Assembly: GCA_028869725.1 (NCBI GenBank)
Contig: JAGWRJ010000874.1
Coordinates: forward strand, 1 to 19,900
DNA from: Alphaproteobacteria bacterium
GTDB taxonomy: Bacteria > Pseudomonadota > Alphaproteobacteria > Micropepsales > Micropepsaceae
DNA: 19,900 bases
Reading direction: 5' to 3'
Shown here: positions 1 through 6,782 of the stretch, piece after piece
How the letters are laid out: each line of letters begins with the position of its first letter
How positions within the stretch are numbered: the stretch's first letter is position 1
Notes under the pieces: generated by a model
Seen by the model: the letters and a program-made list of their open reading frames with translations, nothing else
Databases searched by the model: none
What the model was told of the DNA's origin: nothing
Translations under genes and position numbers: made by a program

Positions 1-1278
1 CGCAACCAGGTGACTCTGGATCTGTGCAACCGTATCCATGGTCACACTCACGACGATAAGAATGGATGTACCGCCAAGATAAAACGGGATGTTGTATTTG
101 AAGATAAGCCACTCCGGCAGCAGACAGACAAGCGCGAGATAGATCGAACCGACAACAGTTATCCGTGTAAGGACGAAATCGATGTAATCCGCAGTCTTCT
201 TGCCAGGACGAATTCCCGGAATGAAGCCCCCATACTTCTTCAAATTGTCGGCGGTTTCCTCGGGATTGAAGATGATAGAGGTGTAGAAGAAGGCAAAAAA
301 GATAATCATCAACCCGTATAGCAGCAGATACAGGGGCTGCCCGTGGCTAATATAAGCAAGCACGGTCTGAAGCCAGTCGGGGACGCTGGCGGAATTGAAA
401 TTAGCTACCGTGGCCGGCATCAGAAGAATAGATGACGCGAAAATCGGCGGAATCACCCCCGATACGTTGAGCTTGAGGGGGAGGTGCGAACTTTCTCCTC
501 CAAACATGCGGTTGCCGACCTGGCGCTTGGGGTATTGGACAAGAAGTCGGCGTTGTGCCCGCTCCATGTAGACAATAATCCCAATCAACAAAACAACCAG
601 AATGATGCCACCGATGAGTACCGCCGCAGGAATGGCGCCCGTACGCCCCAATTCCAGCACCGCACCGATCATCTGAGGAAAGCGCGCAACGATGCCGGCA
701 AAAATGATCAACGAAATGCCATTCCCAACACCGCGCTGAGTTATCTGCTCACCCAACCACATCAACAGCACAGTCCCGCCTGTCAGCGTGATGATTGCCG
801 TGATGCGAAAGAACCAGCCTGGATCAATGACGACGTTACCCCAATGCTCGAGCCCTATCGCAATTCCATAGGCCTGCAACGCCGCCAGACCGACTGTACC
901 GTATCGCGTATACTGATTGATGGTCTTCTGCCCCGCCGCACCTTCCTTCTTGAGCTTATCCAGCTCCGGGAAAACGGTGGTCATCAACTGGATAATAATT
1001 GATGCCGAAATATAGGGCATGATCCCCAGCGCGAAGATTGCCATCCGGCCAATGGCGCCACCGGCAAGCACATTGAATATGTCGAGAAGACCGCCTTGCT
1101 GCTGATTGAGCTGCTGGGCAAGTGCCGTTGGGTCAATCCCAGGCATGGGAATGTAGGTCCCCAGGCGACAAACGATCAGCGCACCCAAGGTAAAGAATAT
1201 ACGCTGGCGCAGTTCTGTCGCCTTCGCCAGCGTCTTGAAATTGAAATTGGCCGCCAATTGTTCGGCTGCTGAGGCCAT
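1..1278 (-). CDS. secY: Protein translocase subunit SecY (3' end missing)
   Basis: This is the channel-forming inner-membrane subunit of the SecYEG translocon, which exports and inserts unfolded proteins with SecA or the ribosome. Translating the minus strand from the ATG at 1278 gives 426 residues without a stop. It starts MASAAEQLAANFNFKTLAKA and includes the motifs GTYIPMPGID near residue 46 and MPYISASIIIQL near residue 90. It runs through multiple hydrophobic helices to a last visible stretch, MDTVAQIQSHLVA, which matches the end of TM10. Compared with the usual 440-450 residues, about 20 C-terminal residues lie outside the window. An AGGAG Shine-Dalgarno sits a few bases before the ATG. 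The gene follows rplO as in the spc operon, but after an unusually long 156-nt gap that contains stem-loops. Confidence 0.97.
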   Translation of the reverse strand, partial: MASAAEQLAANFNFKTLAKATELRQRIFFTLGALIVCRLGTYIPMPGIDPTALAQQLNQQQGGLLDIFNVLAGGAIGRMAIFALGIMPYISASIIIQLMTTVFPELDKLKKEGAAGQKTINQYTRYGTVGLAALQAYGIAIGLEHWGNVVIDPGWFFRITAIITLTGGTVLLMWLGEQITQRGVGNGISLIIFAGIVARFPQMIGAVLELGRTGAIPAAVLIGGIILVVLLIGIIVYMERAQRRLLVQYPKRQVGNRMFGGESSHLPLKLNVSGVIPPIFASSILLMPATVANFNSASVPDWLQTVLAYISHGQPLYLLLYGLMIIFFAFFYTSIIFNPEETADNLKKYGGFIPGIRPGKKTADYIDFVLTRITVVGSIYLALVCLLPEWLIFKYNIPFYLGGTSILIVVSVTMDTVAQIQSHLVA

Positions 1279-1353
1279 CACCTACTCCTGGAGCGGACAG
1301 ACTCCACCTTCGGACCGGCCCTTACGGTGAAGCTGCGCGTTGGTCTCTCCTAA

Positions 1354-1424
1354 TCTGACAGCGTCAGAGCAAGAGGCAAGCTTTATCGGCCTCCTTGCCT
1401 CAGGTTGTCGAAAGGCAGGAGGCC
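1354..1424 (-). promoter_or_regulatory. Stem-loop cluster in the rplO-secY gap, with two competing pairings
   Basis: In transcript (minus-strand) order, segment A (1424-1413, GGCCTCCTGCCT) can pair with segment B (1401-1389, GAGGCAAGGAGGCC) over about 12 bp with one bulge. The 5' part of segment B can instead pair with segment C (1380-1373, CTTGCCTC) over 8 perfect bp. The two pairings share bases 1394-1401 and so exclude each other. Further on, 1354-1368 forms TCTGAC-GCT-GTCAGA with a 3-nt loop. No run of U follows any stem, so a plain intrinsic terminator is unlikely. The geometry suits an RNA switch, a processing site or a stability element that sets SecY output relative to the ribosomal proteins. 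The pairing is seen in the sequence; the function is inferred. Confidence 0.5.
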
Positions 1425-1434
1425 GCCGAAAAAC

Positions 1435-1992
1435 CTAGGCCGGGTTTGCAGCGCGGGCGCGCTTTTCGGCGCTCGCCGCGCGACGCTGCTGGCGCTTCCC
1501 AGGTTCACCCTTCTTATTGAGGTATACCGTCTTCGTATAGGTCGCGGTAAACGTCCCGCCGGCAGACTTGACCGCATCCGCAGCGCGCTTGGACCCACCT
1601 GCCAGTTCGATTTCTAGCTTGCTCGTCAGTTCCCCCTTGGCAAGAAGGCGCACGCCATCTTTGGCCTTGGATACGAGACCCGCCTTGCGGAGCACATCTT
1701 CCGTGACCTTTTCGCCGACCTTGATCTTGCCCTCATCGACCGCCTTCTGCAGGCGGCCAAGATTGATCTCGGCGAATTCCTTGGCGAAAATATTTTTAAA
1801 GCCGCGCTTGGGAAGACGCATGTAGAGCGGCATCTGGCCGCCCTCAAAGCCATGCACCGAATTGCCGGTACGCGCTTTGGCGCCCTTGACACCGCGACCG
1901 CTTGTCTTGCCCAGGCCCGAACCCGTGCCACGACCGACGCGTGTCTTACGCGTCTTGGCACCCGGATTATTGCGGATTTCATTGAGTTTCAT
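1435..1992 (-). CDS. rplO: 50S ribosomal protein L15, with basic C-terminal tail
   Basis: L15 is a late-assembling protein of the large subunit that binds 23S rRNA. The product is 185 aa, starting MKLNEIRNNPGAKTRKTRVG, with the Gly/Arg-rich N-terminal stretch GRGTGSGLGKTSGRGVKG that threads into rRNA, then GFEGGQMPLYMRLPKRGFKN. The ATG at 1992 was chosen because it gives the canonical N-terminus; an in-frame start 36 nt upstream only adds non-conserved residues. The protein is longer than the E. coli form (144 aa). The extra part is a basic tail after about residue 160, with GKRQQRRAASAEKRARA. It lies 56 nt after rpmD, and the stem-loop-rich secY leader begins right after its TAG stop. Confidence 0.97.
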   Translation of the reverse strand: MKLNEIRNNPGAKTRKTRVGRGTGSGLGKTSGRGVKGAKARTGNSVHGFEGGQMPLYMRLPKRGFKNIFAKEFAEINLGRLQKAVDEGKIKVGEKVTEDVLRKAGLVSKAKDGVRLLAKGELTSKLEIELAGGSKRAADAVKSAGGTFTATYTKTVYLNKKGEPGKRQQRRAASAEKRARAANPA

Positions 1993-2048
1993 GTCAACCT
2001 TGTCGCAATGGCGGAAATATCGCGCCAAAACGCCTTCTGTAGGTCTGG

Positions 2049-2240
2049 TTATTCCTCGACCACTTCTACCAGATGGTGAACGGCACGGATCATGCCACGC
2101 ACGGCCGGAGTGTCTTCAAGTGTACGCGTACGGCGGATTTTGCCCAAGCCGAGGCCACGCAACGTGGCTTCCTGCTCCTTCGGAAGGCGTGCGGCCGAGC
2201 GGATCTGACGTACCGTAACCGTTTTTTTGCTCGTCGCCAT
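2049..2240 (-). CDS. rpmD: 50S ribosomal protein L30
   Basis: L30 is a small single-domain protein of the large subunit. The 63-aa product (MATSKKTVTVRQIRSAARLP) shows the family core: the beta strand VTVRQIRSAAR, the loop QEATLRGLGLGKIRRTRTLEDTPAVRGMI, and the C-terminal helix/strand VHHLVEVVEE. Its length is normal for bacterial L30. Its ATG lies 2 nt after the rpsE stop, so it is probably translated by ribosomes coming from rpsE. Position between rpsE and rplO is standard for the spc block. Confidence 0.97.
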   Translation of the reverse strand: MATSKKTVTVRQIRSAARLPKEQEATLRGLGLGKIRRTRTLEDTPAVRGMIRAVHHLVEVVEE

Positions 2241-2242
2241 AT

Positions 2243-2842
2243 TTAGCTCCCGGCTCCCGTCTCAGCGGCGGGCGGTTCATTTTTGCTTCCGTCGCGACGC
2301 GAGATGATCTCCGCCACGCTCCGCCCGCGACGCTGGGCCACCAGCCTCGGACTCTGCTGGCGGGTGAGCGCATCAAACGTCGCACGAACCATATTGTAGG
2401 GATTGGAGGTACCCGTTGACTTGGATACCACGTCGCCAACGCCCAGCGCCTCAAAGACTGCGCGCATCGGACCGCCCGCGATAATGCCGGTACCCGCGGG
2501 CGCCGGGCGGACAATCACCTTGCCAGCGCCATGATGACCGCGCGTATCGTGATGCAGCGTCCGTCCATCCTTGAGCGGAACGCGAATCAGCGAACGCTTG
2601 GCTGCGTCTGTAGCCTTGCGAATGGCTTCTGGTACCTCGCGAGCCTTGCCATGGCCGAAGCCAACGCGGCCACGCTGATCGCCAACCACCACTAGTGCCG
2701 CAAACCCGAAACGGCGGCCACCTTTGACGACTTTGGCCACGCGGTTGATATGTACGAGCTTGTCGACGAACTCATTATCGCGCTCTTCGCGATCTCCGCG
2801 TTCACGACGCCGTCCGCGACCCTGTTCTTCATCACGCGCCAT
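2243..2842 (-). CDS. rpsE: 30S ribosomal protein S5
   Basis: S5 belongs to the small subunit and contributes to mRNA entry and decoding fidelity. The product is 199 aa. It has an unusually charged N-terminal arm (residues 1-23, MARDEEQGRGRRRERGDREE), the double-stranded-RNA-binding N-domain (FVDKLVHINRVAKVVKGGRRFGFAALVVVGD) and the C-domain with GHGKAREVPEAIRKA and APAGTGIIAGGPMRAVFEALG. The loop VVKGGRRF, where spectinomycin resistance changes occur in other bacteria, looks wild type. The C-terminal about 25 residues (RRDGSKNEPPAAETGAGS) are a loose tail. The gene sits 14 nt after rplR. Confidence 0.97.
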   Translation of the reverse strand: MARDEEQGRGRRRERGDREERDNEFVDKLVHINRVAKVVKGGRRFGFAALVVVGDQRGRVGFGHGKAREVPEAIRKATDAAKRSLIRVPLKDGRTLHHDTRGHHGAGKVIVRPAPAGTGIIAGGPMRAVFEALGVGDVVSKSTGTSNPYNMVRATFDALTRQQSPRLVAQRRGRSVAEIISRRDGSKNEPPAAETGAGS

Positions 2843-2856
2843 AAAGGTGCCTTTCC

Positions 2857-3207
2857 CTAAAACTCGAGGCCGCCCTCGCGGGCCGCCTCAGCGAGCGCTT
2901 TGATACGCCCGTGATAGATATAACCGCCACGGTCAAACACAACTTGGGTCAGACCCTTGCCCTTGGCACGCTCGGCGATCTTTTTTCCCACTTCCGCTGC
3001 AGCTGCAACATTGTAGGATTTTGACGCCGCACCGCCCTTCTCGTGCGTAGAGGCTGTCACCAAGGTTGCCCCCATCGCATCATCGATGATCTGCGCATAG
3101 ATGTGCTTACCGGAGCGATAGACGGACAGCCGGGGACGGCCATTCGCCGACTGCGAAATCTTGTAGCGGGCTCGGGCCTTGCGCCGGTCGAACAGATTCT
3201 TGGTCAT
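2857..3207 (-). CDS. rplR: 50S ribosomal protein L18
   Basis: L18 binds 5S rRNA and, with L5, anchors it in the central protuberance. The 116-aa product starts MTKNLFDRRKARARYKISQS. It shows the family signatures RPRLSVYRSGKHIYAQIIDD, the central ATLVTASTHEK, and the C-terminal FDRGGYIYHGRIKALAEAAREGGLEF. Length and motif order are normal. The ATG at 3207 lies 2 nt after the rplF stop, suggesting coupled translation. Confidence 0.97.
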   Translation of the reverse strand: MTKNLFDRRKARARYKISQSANGRPRLSVYRSGKHIYAQIIDDAMGATLVTASTHEKGGAASKSYNVAAAAEVGKKIAERAKGKGLTQVVFDRGGYIYHGRIKALAEAAREGGLEF

Positions 3208-3209
3208 GG

Positions 3210-3743
3210 CTACTTCTTCTTGCCTTCCTTACGCAGGATCGTCTCGCCGGCATACTTGACGCCTTTGCCCTTGTAGGGCTCAGGCGGACGCCAAGCGCGG
3301 ATTTCCGCTGCAACCTGGCCCACCAACTGCTTGTCGATCCCGGAAATGGTAATCGAGGTCGGCTTCTCGGCGACGATATTAATTCCAGCCGGAATTGGAT
3401 AGACGACGTCGTGACTGAACCCGAGTTGCAGATTCAGGTTCTTGCCCTGAACCGCTGCACGGTAGCCAACACCGTTGATCTCCAGTCGCTCAGTAAAGCC
3501 TTCTGTGACACCGACGACCAGGTTGTTCACCAGCGTGCGCGACAGACCCCACATGGCCCTGGCACGTTCGTGGTCCGGCCGCGGGCTCACCTCGACACCT
3601 GCATCCGTGAGCTTGACCTCTACATCATCGACGAGTGTAACCTTGAGCTCGCCCTTCGGCCCCTTCACCTTGACCGTCTGGCCGTCAACCGATGCAGTGA
3701 CGCCCTTAGGAAGCTGGATGGGTTTTTTGCCGATACGTGACAT
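3210..3743 (-). CDS. rplF: 50S ribosomal protein L6
   Basis: L6 sits near the GTPase-associated region of the large subunit and helps position the sarcin-ricin loop. The product is 177 aa from the ATG at 3743 (MSRIGKKPIQLPKGVTASVD), the same length as the E. coli protein. It shows two duplicated beta-sandwich domains and the C-terminal signature PEPYKGKGVKYAGETILRKE. A longer in-frame reading begins 78 nt upstream inside rpsH, but those residues are not L6-like. The rpsH stop lies 22 nt upstream. Confidence 0.97.
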   Translation of the reverse strand: MSRIGKKPIQLPKGVTASVDGQTVKVKGPKGELKVTLVDDVEVKLTDAGVEVSPRPDHERARAMWGLSRTLVNNLVVGVTEGFTERLEINGVGYRAAVQGKNLNLQLGFSHDVVYPIPAGINIVAEKPTSITISGIDKQLVGQVAAEIRAWRPPEPYKGKGVKYAGETILRKEGKKK

Positions 3744-3765
3744 AATCTTCTTCCTTCCGCTCGGC

Positions 3766-4161
3766 CTAGAATACGTGGCAGAGAACTTCGCCGCCGACGT
3801 GCTCCTCACGGGCATGCGCATCGGTCATGACCCCTTTGGGCGTGGACACGATGGAGACACCAAGCCCCTGCCTGTAAGGCAAAAGATCACGGACCGACAT
3901 ATATACCCGACGCCCAGGCTTGGAGACGCGCCGCAGTTCTCTAATAACCGGGCGGCCTTCGTGATATTTGAGCTCAATCTCGAGCTCCCGCCGCCCATCC
4001 TTTTCGATCTCAGCGTAACCGCGAATATAGCCTTCTGACTGCAACACATCGAGTACGCGCGTACGCAGATGTGAATTCGGTGAGTTGACTTTGGTCATAC
4101 CGCGCAGCTGGCCGTTACGGATGCGGCTAAGCAGGTCGCTGATCGGATCGGTGATCGCCAT
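3766..4161 (-). CDS. rpsH: 30S ribosomal protein S8
   Basis: S8 binds the central domain of 16S rRNA and in E. coli also represses the spc operon by binding mRNA near rplE. The product is 131 aa from the ATG at 4161 (MAITDPISDLLSRIRNGQLR), close to the usual 130. An in-frame TTG 9 nt upstream was rejected because it would lie only 2 nt from the GGAAGG Shine-Dalgarno, whereas the ATG is about 11 nt away. The C-terminal signature GLGVSIVSTPKGVMTDAHARE is intact. I did not see an obvious S8-binding-site mimic at the rplX-rplE junction, but I could not fold the RNA. Confidence 0.97.
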   Translation of the reverse strand: MAITDPISDLLSRIRNGQLRGMTKVNSPNSHLRTRVLDVLQSEGYIRGYAEIEKDGRRELEIELKYHEGRPVIRELRRVSKPGRRVYMSVRDLLPYRQGLGVSIVSTPKGVMTDAHAREEHVGGEVLCHVF

Positions 4162-4178
4162 TTCTTTCAAACCCTTCC

Positions 4179-4484
4179 TTACCAGCTCGCCTTGGTCATG
4201 CCAGGGATCTGGCCGAAATTCGCGAGTTCACGCAGCGCGATACGCGACAGCTTGACCTTGCGGTAATAGGCCTTCGGACGACCGCTCAGCTCGCAACGAT
4301 GATGAATGCGCGTCTTCGACGAGTTCCGGGGTAATTTCGCCAGTTTGAGCATCGCCTGGAAGCGCTCCTCAGGTGGCACTGACATATCCTCGGTCGTCTT
4401 CTTAAGAGCCGCGCGTCTGGCCGCATATTGCGCTACCATCTTCTCGCGCTTCTGATTGCGGTTGATCTGGCTGGTTTTCGCCAT
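4179..4484 (-). CDS. rpsN: 30S ribosomal protein S14 (long, zinc-free type)
   Basis: S14 belongs to the head of the small subunit. The 101-aa product is the long C-minus type: it contains a single Cys (RIHHRCELSGRPK) rather than the CxxC pairs of zinc-binding S14, so it should not depend on zinc. It starts MAKTSQINRNQKREKMVAQY and ends LANFGQIPGMTKASW, the conserved C-terminus that contacts 16S rRNA. It sits 11 nt after rplE and 17 nt before rpsH. Confidence 0.97.
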   Translation of the reverse strand: MAKTSQINRNQKREKMVAQYAARRAALKKTTEDMSVPPEERFQAMLKLAKLPRNSSKTRIHHRCELSGRPKAYYRKVKLSRIALRELANFGQIPGMTKASW

Positions 4485-4495
4485 AGTCCGTGCCT

Positions 4496-5158
4496 TCAGT
4501 TCATAAAGGGAAATTGAAAACCTTTGAGAAGGGCCTTGGCCTCCTCATCGGTCTGAGCGGAGGTATTGACGATGATGTCCATGCCCCACACGGTCTCCGT
4601 TTTGTCGTAATCGATCTCCACGAAAACAATGTGCTCTTTAAGACCCATCGCGTAATTTCCACGCCCATCGAAGCTCTTGCCATTAAGGCCGCGGAAGTCG
4701 CGCACCCGTGGCAGGGCCATCGTCACAAGCCGATCCAGAAATTCATACATCCGGTCCTTTCGCAACGTGACCTTGGTGCCGATAGGAAGACCTGCGCGGA
4801 TCTTGAAACCGGCAATTGCCTTCTTGGCTCGGGTCACGACAGCCTTTTGACCAGCGATGGCCGTCAGATCATTCACCGCGGCCTGCAGCTTCTTCTGATC
4901 TGAAGCAGCTTCGCCCGCACCGATATTAAGAACGATCTTCTCGATGCGCGGAACCTGCATCACGTTCTTATAACCGAACTGTTCCATCAGCTGAGGCCTG
5001 ATAACCTCGTTGTACCGCTTCTTGAAACGCGGAACGTAATGTGGATCGATGGACGCATCGCCGACAGCGACCTTGGTCCCCGCAGCAACGTCCTTGCGCG
5101 ACGCGCCATCCTTCTTGGACGCACTCGCCTTCTTCGCTTTGCTGCCCTGCTCAGACAT
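4496..5158 (-). CDS. rplE: 50S ribosomal protein L5 with N-terminal extension
   Basis: L5 binds 5S rRNA and contacts the P-site tRNA and S13 in the bridge to the small subunit. The product is 220 aa against about 179 in E. coli. The family core begins near residue 39 (PHYVPRFKKRYNEVIRPQLM) and contains MQVPRIEKIVLNIGAGEA, VTRAKKAIAGFKIRAGLPIG, DFRGLNGKSFDGRGNYAMG and the terminal FQFPFMN. The first 37 residues are a Lys/Ser/Ala-rich tail (MSEQGSKAKKASASKKDG). The ATG overlaps the rplX stop by 8 nt, and no other good start lies just before the core, so the extension is probably translated. Coupling to rplX is likely. Confidence 0.95.
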   Translation of the reverse strand: MSEQGSKAKKASASKKDGASRKDVAAGTKVAVGDASIDPHYVPRFKKRYNEVIRPQLMEQFGYKNVMQVPRIEKIVLNIGAGEAASDQKKLQAAVNDLTAIAGQKAVVTRAKKAIAGFKIRAGLPIGTKVTLRKDRMYEFLDRLVTMALPRVRDFRGLNGKSFDGRGNYAMGLKEHIVFVEIDYDKTETVWGMDIIVNTSAQTDEEAKALLKGFQFPFMN

Positions 5159-5468
5159 CTATGACCTCACCGGACTTCTTGGCGAAACGAACCTTCCGTC
5201 CGTCGCCCAAAACCTTGAACCCAACCCGCGTCGCCTGGCCTGTCTTGGGGTCGACATGGGCAATGTTGGCAATCTGGATTGGTGCTTCCTTGTTGATAAT
5301 TCCGCCTGCCTGCGTCTGAGTTTGGCGCTGATGGCGCTTCACCATATTGACGCCTGCAACCAGGACTCGATCTTCCTTGGGGAATACTTTCAGCACTTCC
5401 CCCTTCTTACCTTTGTCCCGACCCGTTGTGACGACGACACGGTCACCCTTTTTAATCTTTACCGCCAT
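5151..5468 (-). CDS. rplX: 50S ribosomal protein L24
   Basis: L24 is an assembly initiator of the large subunit that binds the 5' end of 23S rRNA. The 105-aa product starts MAVKIKKGDRVVVTTGRDKG, the KOW motif, and continues GKKGEVLKVFPKEDRVLVAGVNMVKRHQ. The ATG at 5468 shares one base with the rplN stop (TGATG). A GTG codon immediately upstream is in frame but was not chosen, because MAVKIKKGD is the canonical start. The 3' end overlaps rplE by 8 nt. Confidence 0.97.
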   Translation of the reverse strand: MAVKIKKGDRVVVTTGRDKGKKGEVLKVFPKEDRVLVAGVNMVKRHQRQTQTQAGGIINKEAPIQIANIAHVDPKTGQATRVGFKVLGDGRKVRFAKKSGEVIDV

Positions 5469-5836
5469 CACAGCACCTCCGGCGCCAAAGAAATAATCTT
5501 CATATGGTTCTTGGCGCGCAGTTCACGCGTTACCGGACCGAAGATACGGGTTCCGATGGGCTCCCCCTGGTTATTCACGAGTACAGCTGCGTTGTTGTCG
5601 AAGCGGATTAGGCTACCATCAGGCCGTCGCACACCATGCGCGGTCCGAACGATAACAGCCTTGAGCACTTCGCCCTTTTTAACACGGCCGCGCGGAATGG
5701 CTTCCTTGACAGACACGACGATGGTGTCGCCCACACCGGCATATTTACGCTTCGAACCGCCCAGAACCTTGATGCACATTACGCGCCGGGCTCCAGAGTT
5801 ATCCGCGACATCGAGTTCAGAGGTCATCTGAATCAT
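5468..5836 (-). CDS. rplN: 50S ribosomal protein L14
   Basis: L14 lies at the subunit interface of the large subunit and is the binding site for the silencing factor RsfS. The 122-aa product is nearly canonical: it starts MIQMTSELDVADNSGARRVM, contains GGSKRKYAGVGDTIVVSVKEA and IRFDNNAAVLVNNQGEPIGT, and ends RELRAKNHMKIISLAPEVL. It is the first gene of the spc block in E. coli. Here the gap to rpsQ is only 25 nt, with no room for an obvious separate promoter, so S10 and spc blocks appear joined. Confidence 0.98.
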   Translation of the reverse strand: MIQMTSELDVADNSGARRVMCIKVLGGSKRKYAGVGDTIVVSVKEAIPRGRVKKGEVLKAVIVRTAHGVRRPDGSLIRFDNNAAVLVNNQGEPIGTRIFGPVTRELRAKNHMKIISLAPEVL

Positions 5837-5861
5837 TGTTGTTCTCCCTCAGGCCTCCGAC

Positions 5862-6104
5862 TCATTCCTGTCCCGCCAGGCCAACCACTTCCCAGCTTTT
5901 GAGCTTTGAAATGGGCCGGCACTCGCGGATACGCACGATGTCGCCAACCTTGAATTGGCCGGCTTCGTCATGCGCATGGTATTTCTTCGAGCGGCGCACG
6001 GTCTTGCCCATAACCGGGTGAGTAAAGCGGCGTTCCACCTTAACCACCACCGTTTTGGCATTCTTGTCGCTGACCACGACGCCTTGGAGCACGCGCTTCG
6101 GCAT
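5862..6104 (-). CDS. rpsQ: 30S ribosomal protein S17
   Basis: S17 is a primary 16S rRNA-binding protein with an OB fold. The 80-aa product MPKRVLQGVVVSDKNAKTVV carries the family signature RRFTHPVMGKTVRRSKKYHAHDE followed by GDIVRIRECRPISKLKSWEVV. Length and motifs are normal. It is the last gene of the S10 block, 23 nt after rpmC. Confidence 0.97.
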   Translation of the reverse strand: MPKRVLQGVVVSDKNAKTVVVKVERRFTHPVMGKTVRRSKKYHAHDEAGQFKVGDIVRIRECRPISKLKSWEVVGLAGQE

Positions 6105-6127
6105 AGTCTTCTATCGTCCCTTTTCCT

Positions 6128-6340
6128 TCAGCCCGCCTTGCGACGCTGCTCGTTCAAAATGGTATTTATGCGTGCGATCTCACGACGCACGACACGCACG
6201 CGCCCGGTATTTTCGAGCTGACCATTTGCCCGCTGAAAGCGGAGATTGAACTGCTCCTTCTTCAGCTTCGTCAGGCGATCATTGAGCTCATCCGAACTTT
6301 TGGTCCGGAAGTCGTCGGCGGTGTTGTCCTTCTTCGCCAT
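6128..6340 (-). CDS. rpmC: 50S ribosomal protein L29
   Basis: L29 is a small helical protein at the polypeptide exit tunnel, near where signal recognition particle and trigger factor dock. The 70-aa product has the family core DELNDRLTKLKKEQFNLRFQ and VRVVRREIARINTILNEQ. The N-terminus (MAKKDNTADDFRTKSS) is a few residues longer than usual, but the ATG at 6340 is the only good start. It is separated from rplP by 11 nt. Confidence 0.96.
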   Translation of the reverse strand: MAKKDNTADDFRTKSSDELNDRLTKLKKEQFNLRFQRANGQLENTGRVRVVRREIARINTILNEQRRKAG

Positions 6341-6351
6341 GGTCTTTGTCC

Positions 6352-6765
6352 TTACGCGCCGATGCGATGTACAAATTTGGTGGCGATCGAAAGCTTTGCA
6401 GCTCCGAGCCGCATGGCTTCCTTAGCCGTCTCGTGATCGACACCGTCGATTTCAAAAAGGATGCGTCCGGGCTTAATCTTTGCCACCCAGTATTCCGGCG
6501 CCCCCTTACCCGATCCCATGCGCACTTCAGCGGGCTTTTTGGATACCGGCACATCCGGAAACACGCGAATCCACACACGTCCTGTACGCTTCATGTGACG
6601 GGTAATGGCACGCCGTGCCGCCTCAATCTCACGAGCTGTAATACGCTCAGGTTCTACCGCTTTGAGACCGAAGGCGCCAAAGTTAAGCGTCGTTCCACCT
6701 TTAGCCGCACCATGAATGCGGCCCTTGAATTGCTTGCGGAATTTTGTGCGTTTTGGTTGCAGCAT
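6352..6765 (-). CDS. rplP: 50S ribosomal protein L16
   Basis: L16 organises the A-site region and contacts the elbow of A-site tRNA. The 137-aa product starts MLQPKRTKFRKQFKGRIHGA and shows ITAREIEAARRAITRHMKR, the segment GRVWIRVFPDVPVSKKPAEVRMGSGKG and the terminal AAKLSIATKFVHR. It matches the usual 136-138 residues. It lies 17 nt after rpsC. Confidence 0.98.
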   Translation of the reverse strand: MLQPKRTKFRKQFKGRIHGAAKGGTTLNFGAFGLKAVEPERITAREIEAARRAITRHMKRTGRVWIRVFPDVPVSKKPAEVRMGSGKGAPEYWVAKIKPGRILFEIDGVDHETAKEAMRLGAAKLSIATKFVHRIGA

Positions 6766-6782
6766 GACAGGTCTCTATCGCA

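Noticed and set aside
1279..1434. Intrinsic terminator ending the operon before secY
   Set aside because: Hairpins are present but none is followed by a U-run, and secY follows on the same strand with a good Shine-Dalgarno, so read-through is expected.
1993..2028. 12-residue N-terminal addition to L15
   Set aside because: MARYFRHCDKVD is not conserved, and MKLNEIRNNPGA is the normal L15 start.
3744..3821. Longer L6 N-terminus beginning inside rpsH
   Set aside because: The extra 26 residues are not L6-like; MSRIGKKPI at 3743 is canonical and gives the usual 177 aa.
5049..5831. 260-codon plus-strand open frame across rplE, rplX and rplN
   Set aside because: It spans three well-supported ribosomal genes on the other strand and has no protein-like composition, so it is a shadow frame.
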